Part shown: one piece after another, positions 48,541 through 60,479 of the stretch | Layout: each line of letters begins with the position of its first letter | Position numbering within the stretch: the stretch's first letter is position 1 | Assembly: GCA_026826555.1 (NCBI GenBank) | Contig: JAKSZT010054304.1 | Location: 32,505,188 to 32,569,187, forward strand | Length of the DNA: 64,000 nt | Source: Tolypeutes matacus | Taxonomy: Eukaryota > Chordata > Mammalia > Cingulata > Chlamyphoridae | Direction of reading: 5' to 3' | Notes under the pieces: model-generated | What the model saw: only the letters and a program-made list of their open reading frames with translations | What the model was told of the DNA's origin: nothing | Databases searched by the model: none | Position numbers and translations under genes: made by a program

Positions 48541-48786
48541 AATATCACTGAGCTCTTCTACTACTCTCATCTATATCTATAGTCAATAGAATTGTTTTGA
48601 GTCAGTTAAGAGCAAGCACTAATTCTCTTTAGAATTTCCAGATATGTGACACTTATAATTTTCAGGTTTGAGGTTTTATCTCAGGGTAGGAAATGTCCCA
48701 TTTAATATTATTTTACATATTTTAAAATTTCAGAGCACCAGAAATTCTGGGAAGATATAATTACACAAAAACCACTCCCTATTTTT

Positions 48787-48964
48787 TTTTTTTAAAGATT
48801 TTATTTATTTATTCATTTATCCCCCCCTTGCTGCTTGTGCTCGCTGGGTCAGCTAACCATGCCGTGCGGGCGGGCTTGCCTTCACCAGGAGGCCCCAGGA
48901 ACAGAACCTGGGGCCTCCCATATGGTAAACGGGAGCCCTACTGATTGAGCCACAGCCGCTTCCC
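48787..48964 (-). mobile_element. monomeric tRNA-derived SINE (armadillo DAS-like)
   Basis: On the minus strand: A-box region GTGGCTCAATCAGTAGGGC, B-box-like CAGGTTCTGTTCC, a tRNA-unrelated body with GCGAGCACAAGCAGCAAGG, an ATAAA-rich 3' part and an A12 tail. A perfect 15-bp target duplication CCACTCCCTATTTTT lies at 48772-48786 and 48965-48979, so the boundaries are exact. The body shares its tail with the dimeric SINE at 31.2 kb. Low divergence in the GC-rich head suggests a fairly young insertion. Confidence 0.95.
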
Positions 48965-48979
48965 CCACTCCCTATTTTT

Positions 48980-49699
48980 GAATAAAGTGTTGGTTCTCTC
49001 TCTAATGAAGCAATAAATCACAGAAACTACTTTACCTGATCTTAAGCTTACATTAATAAACAGGTTAATCACACTAAAGGGCTCTTCTGAGAAGACTCAC
49101 TTTCCTTTCCTATAGATTTCTTGTAAGACTTTTAAATTTTGTTCAGTCATTTTTTTTTTTTTTCCTAGACAATAGGCAACTGATCTCTTTATTCCTTATC
49201 AGGGTCATTCTATCACAATGGCTTAGTACTTTCTCAATTGCACATAGCTAGTTGCAAAAGCTGTTTTTAAAAGTATAATTTCCTCATCTTAGTTTTTTAA
49301 TTTTGTAAATTAATTAATTCAGTTTTTTTCACGGCTATTCTTTCTTTAAACTTTAATGTCTGATAGATATTGTTGACATGTCTTTATAAACACATCTATC
49401 TAATTTGTTGTCTAACTGCTAGAGGGCAGCTTGCCCACGTTTCTAATCTTGCATAGTTCTGTCAAGAGAGGCAATTAATTTGTAGTACTTATTGTTGGTG
49501 GAACTTAGTTTGAAATAATCTGACCTGTGATACCTCACAATTTAATCTCCTCCACAAACATTACTGTACTTAAAATACATTCACAGGTAAGTACAAAAAT
49601 GTTTTGTTCCAGATTGTAACTGATATGTTAGGGTTTGCCTTAGACCCTCTCCTCACTCCCAAAGCTGGAGGTACTTTTAAAAAAATCTTTGCTTACATA
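48980..49699. other. anonymous AT-rich DNA
   Basis: A T-run lies at about 49150-49164. No gene or repeat is recognised. Confidence 0.5.
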
Positions 49700-50300
49700 G
49701 CACTTTTCAAAAAATTAATAGACTTTAGTTTTTAGAGCAGTTTTAAGTTTAAAGAAAAATTGAGCAGAAAGTACAGAGTTCCATATACACCCCCCCACAC
49801 AAGTTTCTCCTATTATTAATATCTTCCATTGCACTGGTGTTGTACATTTGCTACAACTGATAAACCAATAGTAATATATTATTATTAATTAAAGTCCATA
49901 GTTTACTCTATGGTTTACTATTTGTCTTGTACAGTTCTAAGGATTTTGACAAATGCATAGCACCATGTATCTCCAAATACTTTAACATGCTGAATACTTT
50001 GCCCTGAAAACCCCATATCCTTCTATTTACCCTTCCCCAGCACAGCACCCCCAACCCCTGATTAACACTGATCTTTTACTCCTCTATAATTTTGCTTTTA
50101 CCAAAATGTCATATATTTGGAGTCATATCATATGAAGCATTTTCAGACTCACCTCTATCATTCAGCAATGTGCATTCAGTGTTCTTCCATGTCTTTTCAT
50201 AGCTTGATAGCACATTTATTTTTATTGCTGAATACTATCCAATTGTATCACTGTGTACCACAGTTTGTTTATCCATTTTTTTTCTTTTCTTTTGAACAGT
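49700..50300 (-). mobile_element. L1M 3' UTR and ORF2 end, antisense
   Basis: TTTTTAGAGCAGTTTTAAGT, AATTGAGCAGAAAGTACAGAG, TCCATATACACCCCCCCACA, TTGACAAATGCATAGCACCA, ATTTGGAGTCATATCATATG and CCATGTCTTTTCATAGCTTG form the antisense L1M (MA/MB-like) series in order. Confidence 0.85.
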
Positions 50301-50685
50301 CCCCATTTCTATTATTTTATATAACTCTTGTTAATAAAATTCCCTTATAAAAATTTGAACTTTCAAGTAATTAAGCATTTTAATCCTTAAGAGTTGTAAG
50401 ATGATCCTCTTCTTATATATTGGTTCCTTATCTTTTCTTGTCTTAATTCTATTCATTTTATTAGAATATACACACAGAAGATCTATGGCATAATATCAGT
50501 AATCATTGGTTACATTAAATTTGGGATAAAATTTCTAACTAGAATTTCTAAGCCTCTTTATGAACCTTCCATGAAATTTCTTTTGGCTGCTTCCATTTAG
50601 TAATTAGGTCTCATTTAATTATGAAGCTTTCCTACTTGTATTTATAAAGGATCTGGACTGATGCTGTAACTTTTTATTCTATGAA
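50301..50685. other. anonymous AT-rich DNA
   Basis: No feature is recognised. Confidence 0.5.
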
Positions 50686-50690
50686 GCTGG

Positions 50691-51215
50691 TGTGGTAGTT
50701 TGAAAATATTCTAGACCCCAGAAAATCATGTACTTAGGTTTAATCCATTACTGTGCATGTAAACCTATTGCAGGTGGGACCTTTTGATTAAATTACTTCC
50801 CTTAAGGGCCTTTTATTAGATTGCATGATCCAGGGTGAGTCTTAACCCTCTTACTGAAGTCCTTTTTAAAACGGAGGAATATAAAGCCACAGATACAGGA
50901 AAAAAGCTGCAGAGATAGACAGCAACCCAGAAGTTGAGAGAAGTCTCCAGAAACCTGAGTTGAAATCAATGGAACTTAGAAGCTGAGAGGAAACCACTTA
51001 AGCTAGAAGCTGAAAGCAAGAAGGCCTGGAGGAAAGGGGAGAGAGAAGTGGGCATTGTCATGTGCCTGATTGGCAACAGTTGCAGATGGGGAGAAAGGAT
51101 CTCCTGATGATTTCAGAGACTCAGAACTGTAAGCTTTTAACCTAATAAATTCCCATTGTAAAAACCAACCCATTTCTGGTGTATTGTTCCAAGCAGCCTT
51201 TAGTAAACTAAAACA
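50691..51215 (+). mobile_element. solo MaLR/ERVL-type LTR with perfect 5-bp target duplication
   Basis: 525 bp from TGTGGTAGTTTG to ACTAAAACA, flanked by GCTGG at 50686-50690 and 51216-51220. The 3' part has AATAAATTCCCATTG then AACCAACCCATTTCTGGT, shared in antisense with the LTR at 23204-23659. The AATAAA (about 51146) would be the poly(A) signal. The absence of an interior and of a second LTR indicates a solo LTR. The 5-bp duplication is what the ERVL/MaLR class leaves. Confidence 0.93.
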
Positions 51216-51220
51216 GCTGG

Positions 51221-53789
51221 ATATATTGTTTTTTAAATATCCTTGGCTTTGGAATCTGTTCTTTATTCCGCATTTCAAACAATAATTCAAAGTGTAAATT
51301 TTATTTCTCCTTATGTGGATGGAATTTTTATCTCTGGTACTTTTTTCTTCCTGATGCAGAAAATTTAATCCAGTAACATCTATGTAAATTTAGGCAAAGT
51401 GAGTATATTTTCAATCAAATTATTGTTTATCTACTTTCCTCTTGGGAAATTTTATAGTATTCCAGTAGGAGTGTTCTGTGAAGAAAGATGTCATTTCTAA
51501 CTAATGGAGTCTGCTGGGGTGTAATTATTCCTTCCGATCCTCAAGCATATTGCCATTTCACAATCACTTCTCAGAGACTCAAGTAAATTTCCATCCTAAT
51601 CTCTAGATGAGCTAGATCATTCTCTTGTTATGCTCTCATGCCAGCCTCAGGGAGACCCCCCTGAAAATTCTCTCCTCTTTTAATTTCTGCCATCCTTTCA
51701 GTTTATGGGAATCTTATAATGTTTAATACATTTCAGTGGTTTACTGGGAAATTTGGCACTAAACTACCCCCTTATTCTTTTCTAGTCTACTATTGCTACA
51801 CTGTGATGGTCTGGCAACATTTTTTTTGGAACTTTCTATCTATCTTAGCTCCATTCAGGAATAAGAAACCCGTCTACTCTGAAGCCATATCCTCAGATTT
51901 AAGGAAGATTTCTATCATTCTCTTCTTATCCCCTACATCACATTTAGCCCGAAGGAATACATGAACACCATACCACAGCTACTACCAACCTCTCATTAAT
52001 ATAACCTAAATTGCTAAATTCTCTTGCAAGCCAACAAATTTGTATCTCTTCCCTTTATGATGAAGACAGTGGTAGGGAAGAGGAAATCAGACAGGTAAGT
52101 ATTCTTCCAGATCATTTTTTAATATCAGGCTATGAGAGCTTGGAATTTCAAAAAATAAGAAAATATTTGCTTGTTTTTACATTTCTTCTTCCCTGGTTCC
52201 CTTTTCCAAGGAAGTGGAAAAGGATGGAAGGGGAAAATGCAGAGAATGCCATAATCTAACAAATCACAGTATACACCATTTCACATACCACCAGCCATAC
52301 TACTGTCTGCAGCCTCCTTCTTTTATCCTCAATTTTGAAAAAGAATTATTCTGCCAGAATGATTAAACTTGTTAGCATGAGGGTAGTTTTATTACATTTC
52401 TTCTTAAAAATTGATGGATTTCCTCCATTTTCATCAAGTAAGGTCATTCATTATTGTCATTTCTTTTTCTTTCTATTTTTGGGAAAACCTTCTGAAAGTG
52501 TTTTAATTCACTTATTTTTCCTCCTGAACATAGAAAAGAGCTTCAAAAGGGATATAGAGTAATACAATTTGCCCACTGAGGAAGTGGGAAATCAAGAAGA
52601 TGAGAATAACTCTCCTAATCATATCCTCCTTTCAAATAATTATATATTATACCATTGGTACAAGGATGATGGAATAGTTTACATTAAAGGGAAGGGTTAT
52701 AGATGCTAAACAGCACTCTTTCTATGAAATAAATAGCAATGAGAAAGTGGTTATCTATTTGTTGTAAATTTTTCCTATGAAAATAATAAATCTTGGGGAT
52801 AGGGGGTCATAAATTCAAATGAGCACTATTTAATACAAAGTAAAATAACTCCTAAACAACATGCCAAAATAATAATAAGATAAAAGCATGAAATTAAACT
52901 CATTAGCTAGCCATCGAAAGCGGGTAGTAGTATTCTTCTGGGAGATGAGAAAAAAAGTAAATAAAAAGACGTTTGCATTTATTTTTTGCAACTTGTATGA
53001 AATGCTGTCAGTTTATGTTTCAACATTATCTTCATATTCTTATATCTAAAGATGTGAATTATTCAGTAACAGATAGATGTTCACATAAATATTTAATTGC
53101 TGTATAGACTTATTACAATAGTACCTTATATATGATTTAAGTTTAGAGAATAAGTTGCAATATATGTTAGCATTTTACTTTATTATCTGTCTTGTGAGTT
53201 CTGAAAATTGCTTACCATATGAAAAAATCCCTGAATTAGATGTAATATAGCTCAATTTTTAAACTTATAAATCTTCCTAAATCTAATATTGTAGAAGTCA
53301 TGCAGAACTTAAAATTGTTAACACAGTTCTAGAATATACCTAGGTAAATGTATTTTGAATATGAGGCATTTTATCAGGTCTAGACATAAGGGTAAACAAC
53401 ATATCATATTTATCTGCTTATATTTTGGTTTTAAAACTGCATTGTATATACACACACATGTTAGATATAGTAAGCACATTTTAATATCCATCATGTAGAA
53501 AAAGTATTAATTATTTTTTTATCTGTTTTATTTTTAATGAGCCAAAGTTATGAATGGCTCAATGAGTTCAACATCGAACTAAATGGACTATAATGAACTG
53601 TAGTTTCAATTAGCTCACATTAAAAGTTATCCCATCTGGAAATTTGTTAAATTAGACTTTGTTTCTAGGATATGTTTATGTACAATAAAATTATAAGAAT
53701 TTATATCAAAGTCTCTGATTGTTAAATACCTTATTAAGAAAATAATTATAATGTGTCTTATTATGACTGAATATAATCCATTCACACAT
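51221..53789. other. anonymous DNA, 2.6 kb
   Basis: No gene or repeat is recognised. Three neighbouring plus-strand open frames (51719-51964, 52011-52259, 52335-52562) are short and lack motifs. A good splice-donor match (CAGGTAAGT) at about 52093 lies in the second, but no matching acceptor or coding bias is seen. Confidence 0.45.
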
Positions 53790-53848
53790 TTTAATATTAC
53801 CAAACTAAACCCAAAACAAGCAGAAAGTATAAAATAACAAAGACTAGA

Positions 53849-54229
53849 ATGGAGATAAATGAAATAAAAAACAAAATAAAAAAAAAGAGAGAGAGAGAAT
53901 CAATAAAACCAAAAAGTTGGTTCCTTAGAAAGATCAATGAAGTCAACAAACCATTAGCTAGACTGACAAAGAAAAAAAGAGAGAAGATACAAATAATGAA
54001 AATCAGACATGATGAGGGGGACATTACTGCTGACACCAATCAAATAAAAAGAACTATAGGAAGATACTATGAACAATTGTACACCAATAATTTAGATGAT
54101 CTAGATGAAATAGACAAATTTTTAGAAACACCCAAATCACCTACATTGACTCAAAAAGAAACATATATCAACAAACCAATTACTAGTAAAGAAAATGAAT
54201 CAGCAATCAAAAACCTTCCAATAAACTAA
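53849..54229 (+). pseudogene. L1 ORF2 fragment between endonuclease and reverse transcriptase
   Basis: 126 open codons with KPKSWFLRKINEVNKPLARL, TKKKREKIQIMKIRHDEGDI and YYEQLYTNNLDDLDEIDKFL, the L1 ORF2p linker region. It ends ESAIKNLPIN and then a stop where the reverse-transcriptase domain starts. Confidence 0.92.
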
Positions 54230-55392
54230 AGCCCAGGGCTAGATGGCATTCTAAGGGATCTCTGTGAAAAATTCTAAGAAAACTTAGCTAAAATTCTGTC
54301 CTAACTCTTCCAAAAAAAAAAATTGAAGAGGAGGGAATTAACCTTAATTCATTTTATAATGCCAACATCACTCGCAATCCAAAACCAGATAAAGATATCA
54401 CAAGAAAACTACAGTCCAATACCTCTTATGAATTTAGATGCAAAAATCCTCAGCAAAATACTACCAAACAAAATCAAGAGCATATCAAAAGAATTGTACA
54501 TTATGATCAAATGGGATTTATCCCTGGTATGCAAGGGTGGTTCAGCATAAGAAAAACAGTTAATGTAATGCACCACATTAACACAATGAAGGAAAGGAAA
54601 TGATTATATCATTTGATGCCATAAAAGGCATTTGACAAAATCCAGCACCACTTCTTGATAAAAACATCTAGGACACTAGGAATATAAAGAAACTTCCTCA
54701 ACATGATAAAGGACATATATGAAAAAGCCCACAACTAATATCCTGTTTAATGGTGAAAGACTGAAAACTTTCCCTCTAAGATCATGAATAAGACAAAGAT
54801 ACCACTGGACCCACTGTTATTCAACATTGTACTAGCAGAGCAGATAGGAAAGAAAAAGAAATTAAAGGTATCCTAATTAGAAAGGAAGAAGTAAAATTTT
54901 CACTATTTGCAGATGACATGAGAAAAATCTATAACAAAGCTAGTAGAGCTAGTAAATGAATTTAGCAAGGTGGAAAGGTACAAGCTGAACATGCAAAAAT
55001 CCAAACTGTTTCTATAAACTAGTAATAAGCAATCTGAAGGAAAAATAAAGAAAAAAATTCCATTGATAATAGTAACTAAAATACTTAATTATCTAGCAAT
55101 AAATCTAACTAAAGATGTAAAGGACTTGTACATAGGAATCTACACAACACTGCTAAAAGAAATCAAAGACCTAAATAAAAGGAAGGACATTCCATGTCAA
55201 TGGGTTGGAAAACTAAATATCACTAAAATGCCAGTTCTTCTTAAAATGATTTTCACATTCAACGTAATTCAAATCAAAATTAGAATAGCCTACTTCGCAG
55301 ATATGGAAAAGCCAATTATTAAATTTATTTGGAAGGGTAAGGGGCCCCAAATAGCCAAAAACACCTTGAAAAAAAGAAGAATAAAGTTGTAG
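54230..55392 (+). pseudogene. L1 ORF2 reverse-transcriptase domain, broken
   Basis: The frame changes several times. The catalytic FADDM sequence is preserved at 54906-54920. LINE-like blocks follow (IYTTLLKEIKDLNKRKDIPC and the PVLLKMIFTFNVIQIKI region at 55063-55392). Stops and shifts before and after FADD make it inactive. Confidence 0.88.
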
Positions 55393-56026
55393 GTCTCATA
55401 CTTCCTGATTTTACAGCATACTACAAAGCTACAGCAGTCAAAACAGCATAGAACTAGCACAAGGATAGATACACAGACCAATGGAGTTTTATTGATCGTT
55501 CAGAAATTGACCCCCATACCTATAGGCAATTGATTTTTGACAAGGCTAGCAAGTCCATTCAATTGGGAAAGAATAGATTTTTCAATAAATGGTGTTGGGA
55601 GAACTGGATATCCATATGATAAAGAATGAAAGTATATATGAATAAAGATATATGGTGTATATCTCACACCATATACAAAAATTAACTCAAAATGGATCAA
55701 AGACTTAAATATAAGAACCAGGACTATAAAAGTCCTAGAATAAATGTAGGGGAGGATCTTCGGGATCTTGTGTTACACAATGGTTTCTTAGACTTTATAA
55801 CCAAAGCACAAGCAGCCAAAGGAAAAATAGATATATGGGACATCATCAAAATTAAAATATTTTTTGCACCAAAGGTCTTTATCATGAAAGGGAAAAGACA
55901 ACTTACTCAATGGGGAGAAAATATTTGGAAACCACATAACCATAAGGGTTTAATATTAGAATATATAAAGATATCCTACAACTCAACAATAAAAACACAA
56001 ACAGCCCAATTAAAAAATGGACAAAA
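55393..56026 (+). pseudogene. L1 ORF2 segment after the reverse transcriptase
   Basis: The 120-codon frame beginning at 55692 includes [20 protein letters not shown] and KGKIDIWDIIKIKIFFAPKV, then IWKPHNHKGLILEYIKISYN, ending at the insertion site in KNGQ. Its upstream part is frame-shifted. Confidence 0.85.
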
Positions 56027-56784
56027 CAGTATGCCATTGATGACCCCCTTTTGAGGCCTACTTATCAGCATCCTATTTATCCTTTTAGTGGAATCGTGTA
56101 TTTCAAAATTCTAATTAAGTTTATTTCTTTCAGAAGCAACGCCTTATTAGTCATGAAGAGATTTCATTCAGTTCCAACCAGGGTGCCAGATCCATCTTCC
56201 CTCAACTTCAATAGAAAAGCCAGAGAGGTTTATGCCGTGTCAGGCAGGGACTACTGCCCTAACAAACATGGAAGTAACTACAGAAGAATGACCATAGTCC
56301 CTCAGCACCTCCTTAAGAATAAGGGCATGAACTCTGAGAATGGAGTTGAGGCAGATTAGTACAGGGAAATGAGAAGAAGACGAGCCACAACATGACTGAC
56401 AGACAACATGGCCACAAGACACTGCCGATACCTTGATCTTGACCTTGAGGTCCCAGTTGGGACTCTTACTGTGGCTGAGAGGAGGCCCAGGATAATTCCA
56501 AACAGGCCTCCCTATTGGTCCTGGATAACCCCAAACAAAAGGACTCATCCTTGGCCCCCTCACTGGTGTGATAACAAATAACAGCTGGGACCCCTTCCCT
56601 TAGCATTAGCAAGGGGAGGAGTAATTAATAGCTTAAAAGGTGACCACACAAGCCAAAGCCTGCTCTCTCTGCCTAGAGGAGCAGATATCAAATCTCTCTG
56701 TGTATTTCCATCCTTCACTACCATTTCTCAGCAAGCTCTGTTTTTTCCCTCCATTTCCCTATAAATTCTTTTTACTGGCCTAAA
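56027..56784 (+). mobile_element. retroposed endogenous-retrovirus 3' transcript (processed copy)
   Basis: A 758-bp insert within L1 ORF2 is flanked by a perfect 15-bp duplication AAAAAATGGACAAAA (56012-56026 and 56785-56799). Its right half looks like an LTR U3-R: a TTAATAGCTTAAAAGGTG TATA-like region near 56628, then TTTCTCAGCAAGCTCTG, a TATAAA poly(A)-signal variant near 56758 and an end at GGCCTAAA, where an RNA would be polyadenylated. U5 is absent. The left half has a 102-codon open frame (56051-56359) with no recognised domain, perhaps decayed retroviral 3' sequence. A long duplication plus an R end without U5 indicates L1-mediated retroposition of RNA, not integrase. A host-gene retrocopy is the alternative. 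Confidence 0.72.
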
Positions 56785-56799
56785 AAAAAATGGACAAAA

Positions 56800-57160
56800 G
56801 ACTTAAATAGATATTATACAAGGAGGATATACAAATGTTAAAAAGCACATTAAAAGATGCTTAATACACTAGCTGTTAGTGATATATGTAGCTCATTACC
56901 ATTATGAGATACCATTTCACACCCATGACAATAGCTACTGCTGAAAAAACAGAAAATTACAAGTATTGGATAGGATGTGGAGAAATAGAAACTTTCATTG
57001 CTGGTTGGAATGTAAAATGGTGCAGCCACTCTGGAAGATGGTTTGGCAATTCTTCTAAAGCTAAGTATAAAATTACCATAAGACCTGGCAATCACTCTAC
57101 TGGATAATATACACAAAAGAATTGAAAGCAGCGACTTAAACAAATTATGAGCACACTAGT
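56800..57160 (+). pseudogene. L1 ORF2 C-terminal region after the insertion
   Basis: It resumes exactly where the L1 was cut (TGGACAAAAGACTTAAATAG). It carries MRYHFTPMTIATAEKTENYK (56904) and then WIGCGEIETFIAGWN, the degenerate cysteine-rich C-terminal motif. Only one cysteine of the GCGEKGTLLHCWW pattern is kept. Confidence 0.88.
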
Positions 57161-57851
57161 GTTCATAGCAGCATTAATCACAATTTCAAAAGATGGAATC
57201 AAACTAATGTACAACAATCAATGAATTGATAAACAACACTTGGTATATACATACAGTGGAACATAATCCTGCCATATAAAGGAATGATGTGTTGATACAT
57301 GTGACAACACGGATGAACCTTGCAGACACCATGTTGAGTGAAATAAGCCAGGCACAAAAGGATAAATATTATGTGGCCTCACTGATACAAAGTAATTCGA
57401 ATAAGCTAAATTATAGAGTCAGAATCTAGAATACAGTTTATCAGGAGATGGGATGAAGAGAGGGAATGGGAAGTTAAGGCTTAAAATATACAGCATTCCT
57501 ATTTGGAATGATAGGAATATTTTGGTAATGGGTAGTGGTAATGTTAGCACAACATTGGGAACATGATTAACAGTACTGAAATGCATATCTGAATGTGATT
57601 AAAAGGTGAAATGTTAATTTTTACATATAGTAACAGAATAAAAAGTTTTAAAAAATTATAGCACTTCACTACACAGTGAATACTTAAATAAACCATGGAC
57701 TATAATTAAAATACAGTTTAAAAATTGTGCTATAATCAATTGTAAAAAATGTTCCACACCAATGCAAATTGTTCATATTGGGATGATTTATGAGAATCCC
57801 ATATTTTATGCATGATTATCCTAAACCCACAGCTTCTCTAATAAACAAAAA

Positions 57852-57903
57852 CAAAAAAAAAAAAAAAAGAAAGAAAAAAGAAAGAAAGAAAGAAAGAAAG
57901 AAA
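57852..57903 (+). repeat. L1 poly(A) tail grown into (GAAA)n
   Basis: An A17-type run is followed by about eight AAAG/GAAA units at the 3' end of the L1. Confidence 0.9.
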
Positions 57904-59109
57904 TCAACAGTGATTCCAATAAATGGTTGTTATAAAATAATTTAATCAACTGTCCCAGATCTTAGATTTATTGATCACTTTTCTCTTCATAGCTTAATTT
58001 CTGCATAGAATTCAGACAAACTACATATAAATATACTACATACCCCTTATCACACCTTTATATATACTATACTTCTCCACCAAACTTTTGAGTAAAGGTA
58101 GTAATTTCCACTTTAAACTTGGATTAAACCTTTTTTAGTTTCCAGTTATATGTAGACACATATGTTTTAATAGTCATTTGTATTTTTGTGTCTTGTTATA
58201 AGATTGAAAACAAGTTATGCAGCCAGCTGGAACTCATGTACCTGAATAGAACACCATGTTACCTCATAAGAGTCTGCAGTTTAGATACATAGACACATTT
58301 TCTTCACAAAAAAATTTTTGAATCTATTACAATACAAACACATTGGTGAACAATGTTCCAAATTTCCTTACTGTACAGAAAAAGTGCCAAAATATCTGCT
58401 TGGGGAAATTCTACACAGGTCTATCAAACTGCGTATTTGACCATAAAAAGTGTGTGTGTGTGTGTGTATAATTACAAATTGTCAACCAGGAAGTGCTAAA
58501 ACTTTCCCACACCTGGATATGCTGGAAGGATATCACTATTTTTTTCCCATCTAAATACAGGTCTAAGTATAGAAGAAACATGAAAGGGAATTCCTGAGAG
58601 TTATACATTAAGGATTCTAACATGAAGTTGAAAGTGTTAACAGGTCTGCTGTAACATCTATTCAGGCTGGACACTTGAGATTTCCTGGGATTCTGGGAGA
58701 CAGAGGAGCACCTGGGTCCTTACAAGGTAGGGATTGGTCAAACTAAGGTCAGGGTCCTTGAAGGATACAACTCCAGCATAAGAGGATTCATATATAAGTC
58801 TGGGCCCTTAACTGAAGAAATCTCAAAGATGCTTATTTTGGGGGGTAGCTTTTATAAGAGAAACCATCTCCTTTTAGTTATCAAAAGAGGAGGCTTTTGA
58901 AGTCCAAATTCAGACTACTTTATGGTGTAGAAAACCCAAAATTAAATGTTGATGTAAAGAATGCTCACAGGATGGGCAGTTGAGGAGAACATACCCTATA
59001 CCCATCTGTTTCTAGGTATGTACTAGTCACAGAAAGGTATGAAGTACACTGCATGTATAATAAAATCATGGCAAAAGGATAGATTCAGGGATGATTGAAT
59101 ATTTAGGTC
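57904..59109. other. anonymous DNA
   Basis: A (TG)8 run lies at about 58451-58467. An 87-codon minus-strand frame at 58411-58674 has no motif. No gene is seen. Confidence 0.5.
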
Positions 59110-59125
59110 TAATAATTCAATCTGC

Positions 59126-60029
59126 ATCTAGACACTATAAGCAGGGCAGACAAGATCAGGAACTCGACACCCTGTCAGTGGGCCTCACTTTGGAATTTAT
59201 TCTCCCCAGTGGAACAGAGATAGACTCATTAATAGTTTCCTTACACATGACTCTTCTTCCCCCATTATATGAAAGTATAATTAGTACTGTACTTGTTAAA
59301 TATATGTGCCAGAGACTTAGATCTTTGATCTGTCCATGTGCCACTTGAGCCCTGAATCTCAGCAGAGTTGCAACACCTACTCTTCAGTGCCCTGGATTCA
59401 CCCAGGAGACCTAACAAGGAGATGATGATGGACAACGCCCATCCCAAGGAACAGAGAGTGTTTGCAACTGCAGGCAAGATAGTTCCATCTATCCGCCCCA
59501 TGGGATCTAAGCTCCCTCTCAATTAGAAACAAAGTGTGCATTACCATCCTAAAATTCTCAAGACTGGGGAATGAACAATGGACTACAGTAGATTTATTAT
59601 TATTTTATTATAGACTTATTATTATTCTAACAATGGAAGAACTTTTATCATTGATATAAAGGTAGTGGTCACCACAGTTTCTGAGAGGAGGGAGAGGGAA
59701 GAATAGGTGTAATATGGGGGCATTTTCAGGACATTAGTATTGTCCTGCATGACATTGCAATGATGGCTATGGGCATTATACATATTGTTTTAACTTATAA
59801 AATTGTGCGGGACAGAGGGTAAACTATAATGTGAACTATAGTCCATGATTAATAGCAATGCTTCGATATTTGTTCATCAATTGTAATAAATGTACCACAC
59901 TAATGAAAGATATTGTTAATGTGGGAAAGTGTGGGAAGGGGTGGGGCATATGGGAATCCCTTATATTTTTTATGTAATATTTATGTAATCTAGAGCTTCT
60001 TTAAAAATTAAAAAATAATAATTAAAAAA
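59126..60029 (+). mobile_element. R1 repeat copy with perfect 16-bp target duplication
   Basis: 904 bp flanked by TAATAATTCAATCTGC at 59110-59125 and 60030-60045. The body matches the middle of the 6285-7841 copy (TGAATCTCAGCAGAGTTGCA, GATGATGATGGACAACGCCC, TTTGCAACTGCAGGCAAGAT, GTGTAATATGGGGGCATTTT). The tail (GTAAACTATAATGTGAACTA, CATATGGGAATCCCTTATAT, TTTTTATGTAATATTTATGT) and an A/T-rich end follow. 5'-truncation, the A-rich 3' end and the long duplication show target-primed reverse transcription by L1-type machinery. The 85- and 62-codon frames within are not genes. Confidence 0.93.
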
Positions 60030-60079
60030 TAATAATTCAATCTGCTACATACACATTATTTTCTAAAAAGAAGTAGGAG

Positions 60080-60352
60080 ATGCAGAACATGGAACAACAT
60101 ATCAAGGATGTCCAAACAAATATCATGAAACAACTTAATGAATTTAAGGAAGAAATAAAGGATATTAAGAAGACACTGTGGGAATATACAGAATAAATTA
60201 TAAACATACAAAAAGATCTGATGGTGATGAATGGCACAATGTAAGAAATGAAAAGTATACTGAAAGCACATAGCAGCAGATTTGAACAGGCAGAGGAAAG
60301 AATTAGTGATGTTGAAGCTAGAACACCTGAAATTGCACAGATAGTAGAGTAG
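60080..60352 (+). pseudogene. L1 ORF1 N-terminal coiled coil relic
   Basis: It starts MQNMEQHIKDVQTNIMKQLN and continues EFKEEIKDIKKTLWEY, a stop, then RFEQAEERISDVEARTPEIA. This is the L1 ORF1p coiled coil that drives trimer formation. Two in-frame stops are present. An AAAG/AAAC-rich insertion near 60366-60402 follows. Confidence 0.85.
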
Positions 60353-60479
60353 ATAGTTTTTTTTAAAAAAAGAAACAAAGAAACAAAGAAAGAAAGAAAA
60401 AATTCAGCAAGGACCCAGGGAATAGAATGACAACACAAAACACGCAAACATACACACTATAAACATTCCAGGGGAAGAA

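Larger units (their letters stand above)
53790..57868 (+). mobile_element. 5'-truncated L1 with full 3' end and poly(A), carrying a later insertion
   Basis: It begins inside ORF2 (LNPKQAES-like near 53808) and runs through the reverse transcriptase and C-terminus to a 3' UTR (57110-57850) ending AACCCACAGCTTCTCTAATA, then an A-run. It is interrupted at 56027-56784 by a retroposed transcript. ORF2 is split by several stops and shifts. No target duplication of the L1 itself is evident. Confidence 0.9.

Noticed and set aside
52011..52259. Possible exon ending at a CAGGTAAGT donor near 52093
   Set aside because: One such match is expected by chance in 64 kb; the acceptor is weak and no partner exon or coding bias is visible.
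56051..56359. 102-codon frame as a host gene or retroviral envelope
   Set aside because: I recognise no envelope or host-protein motif, so the product is left unnamed.
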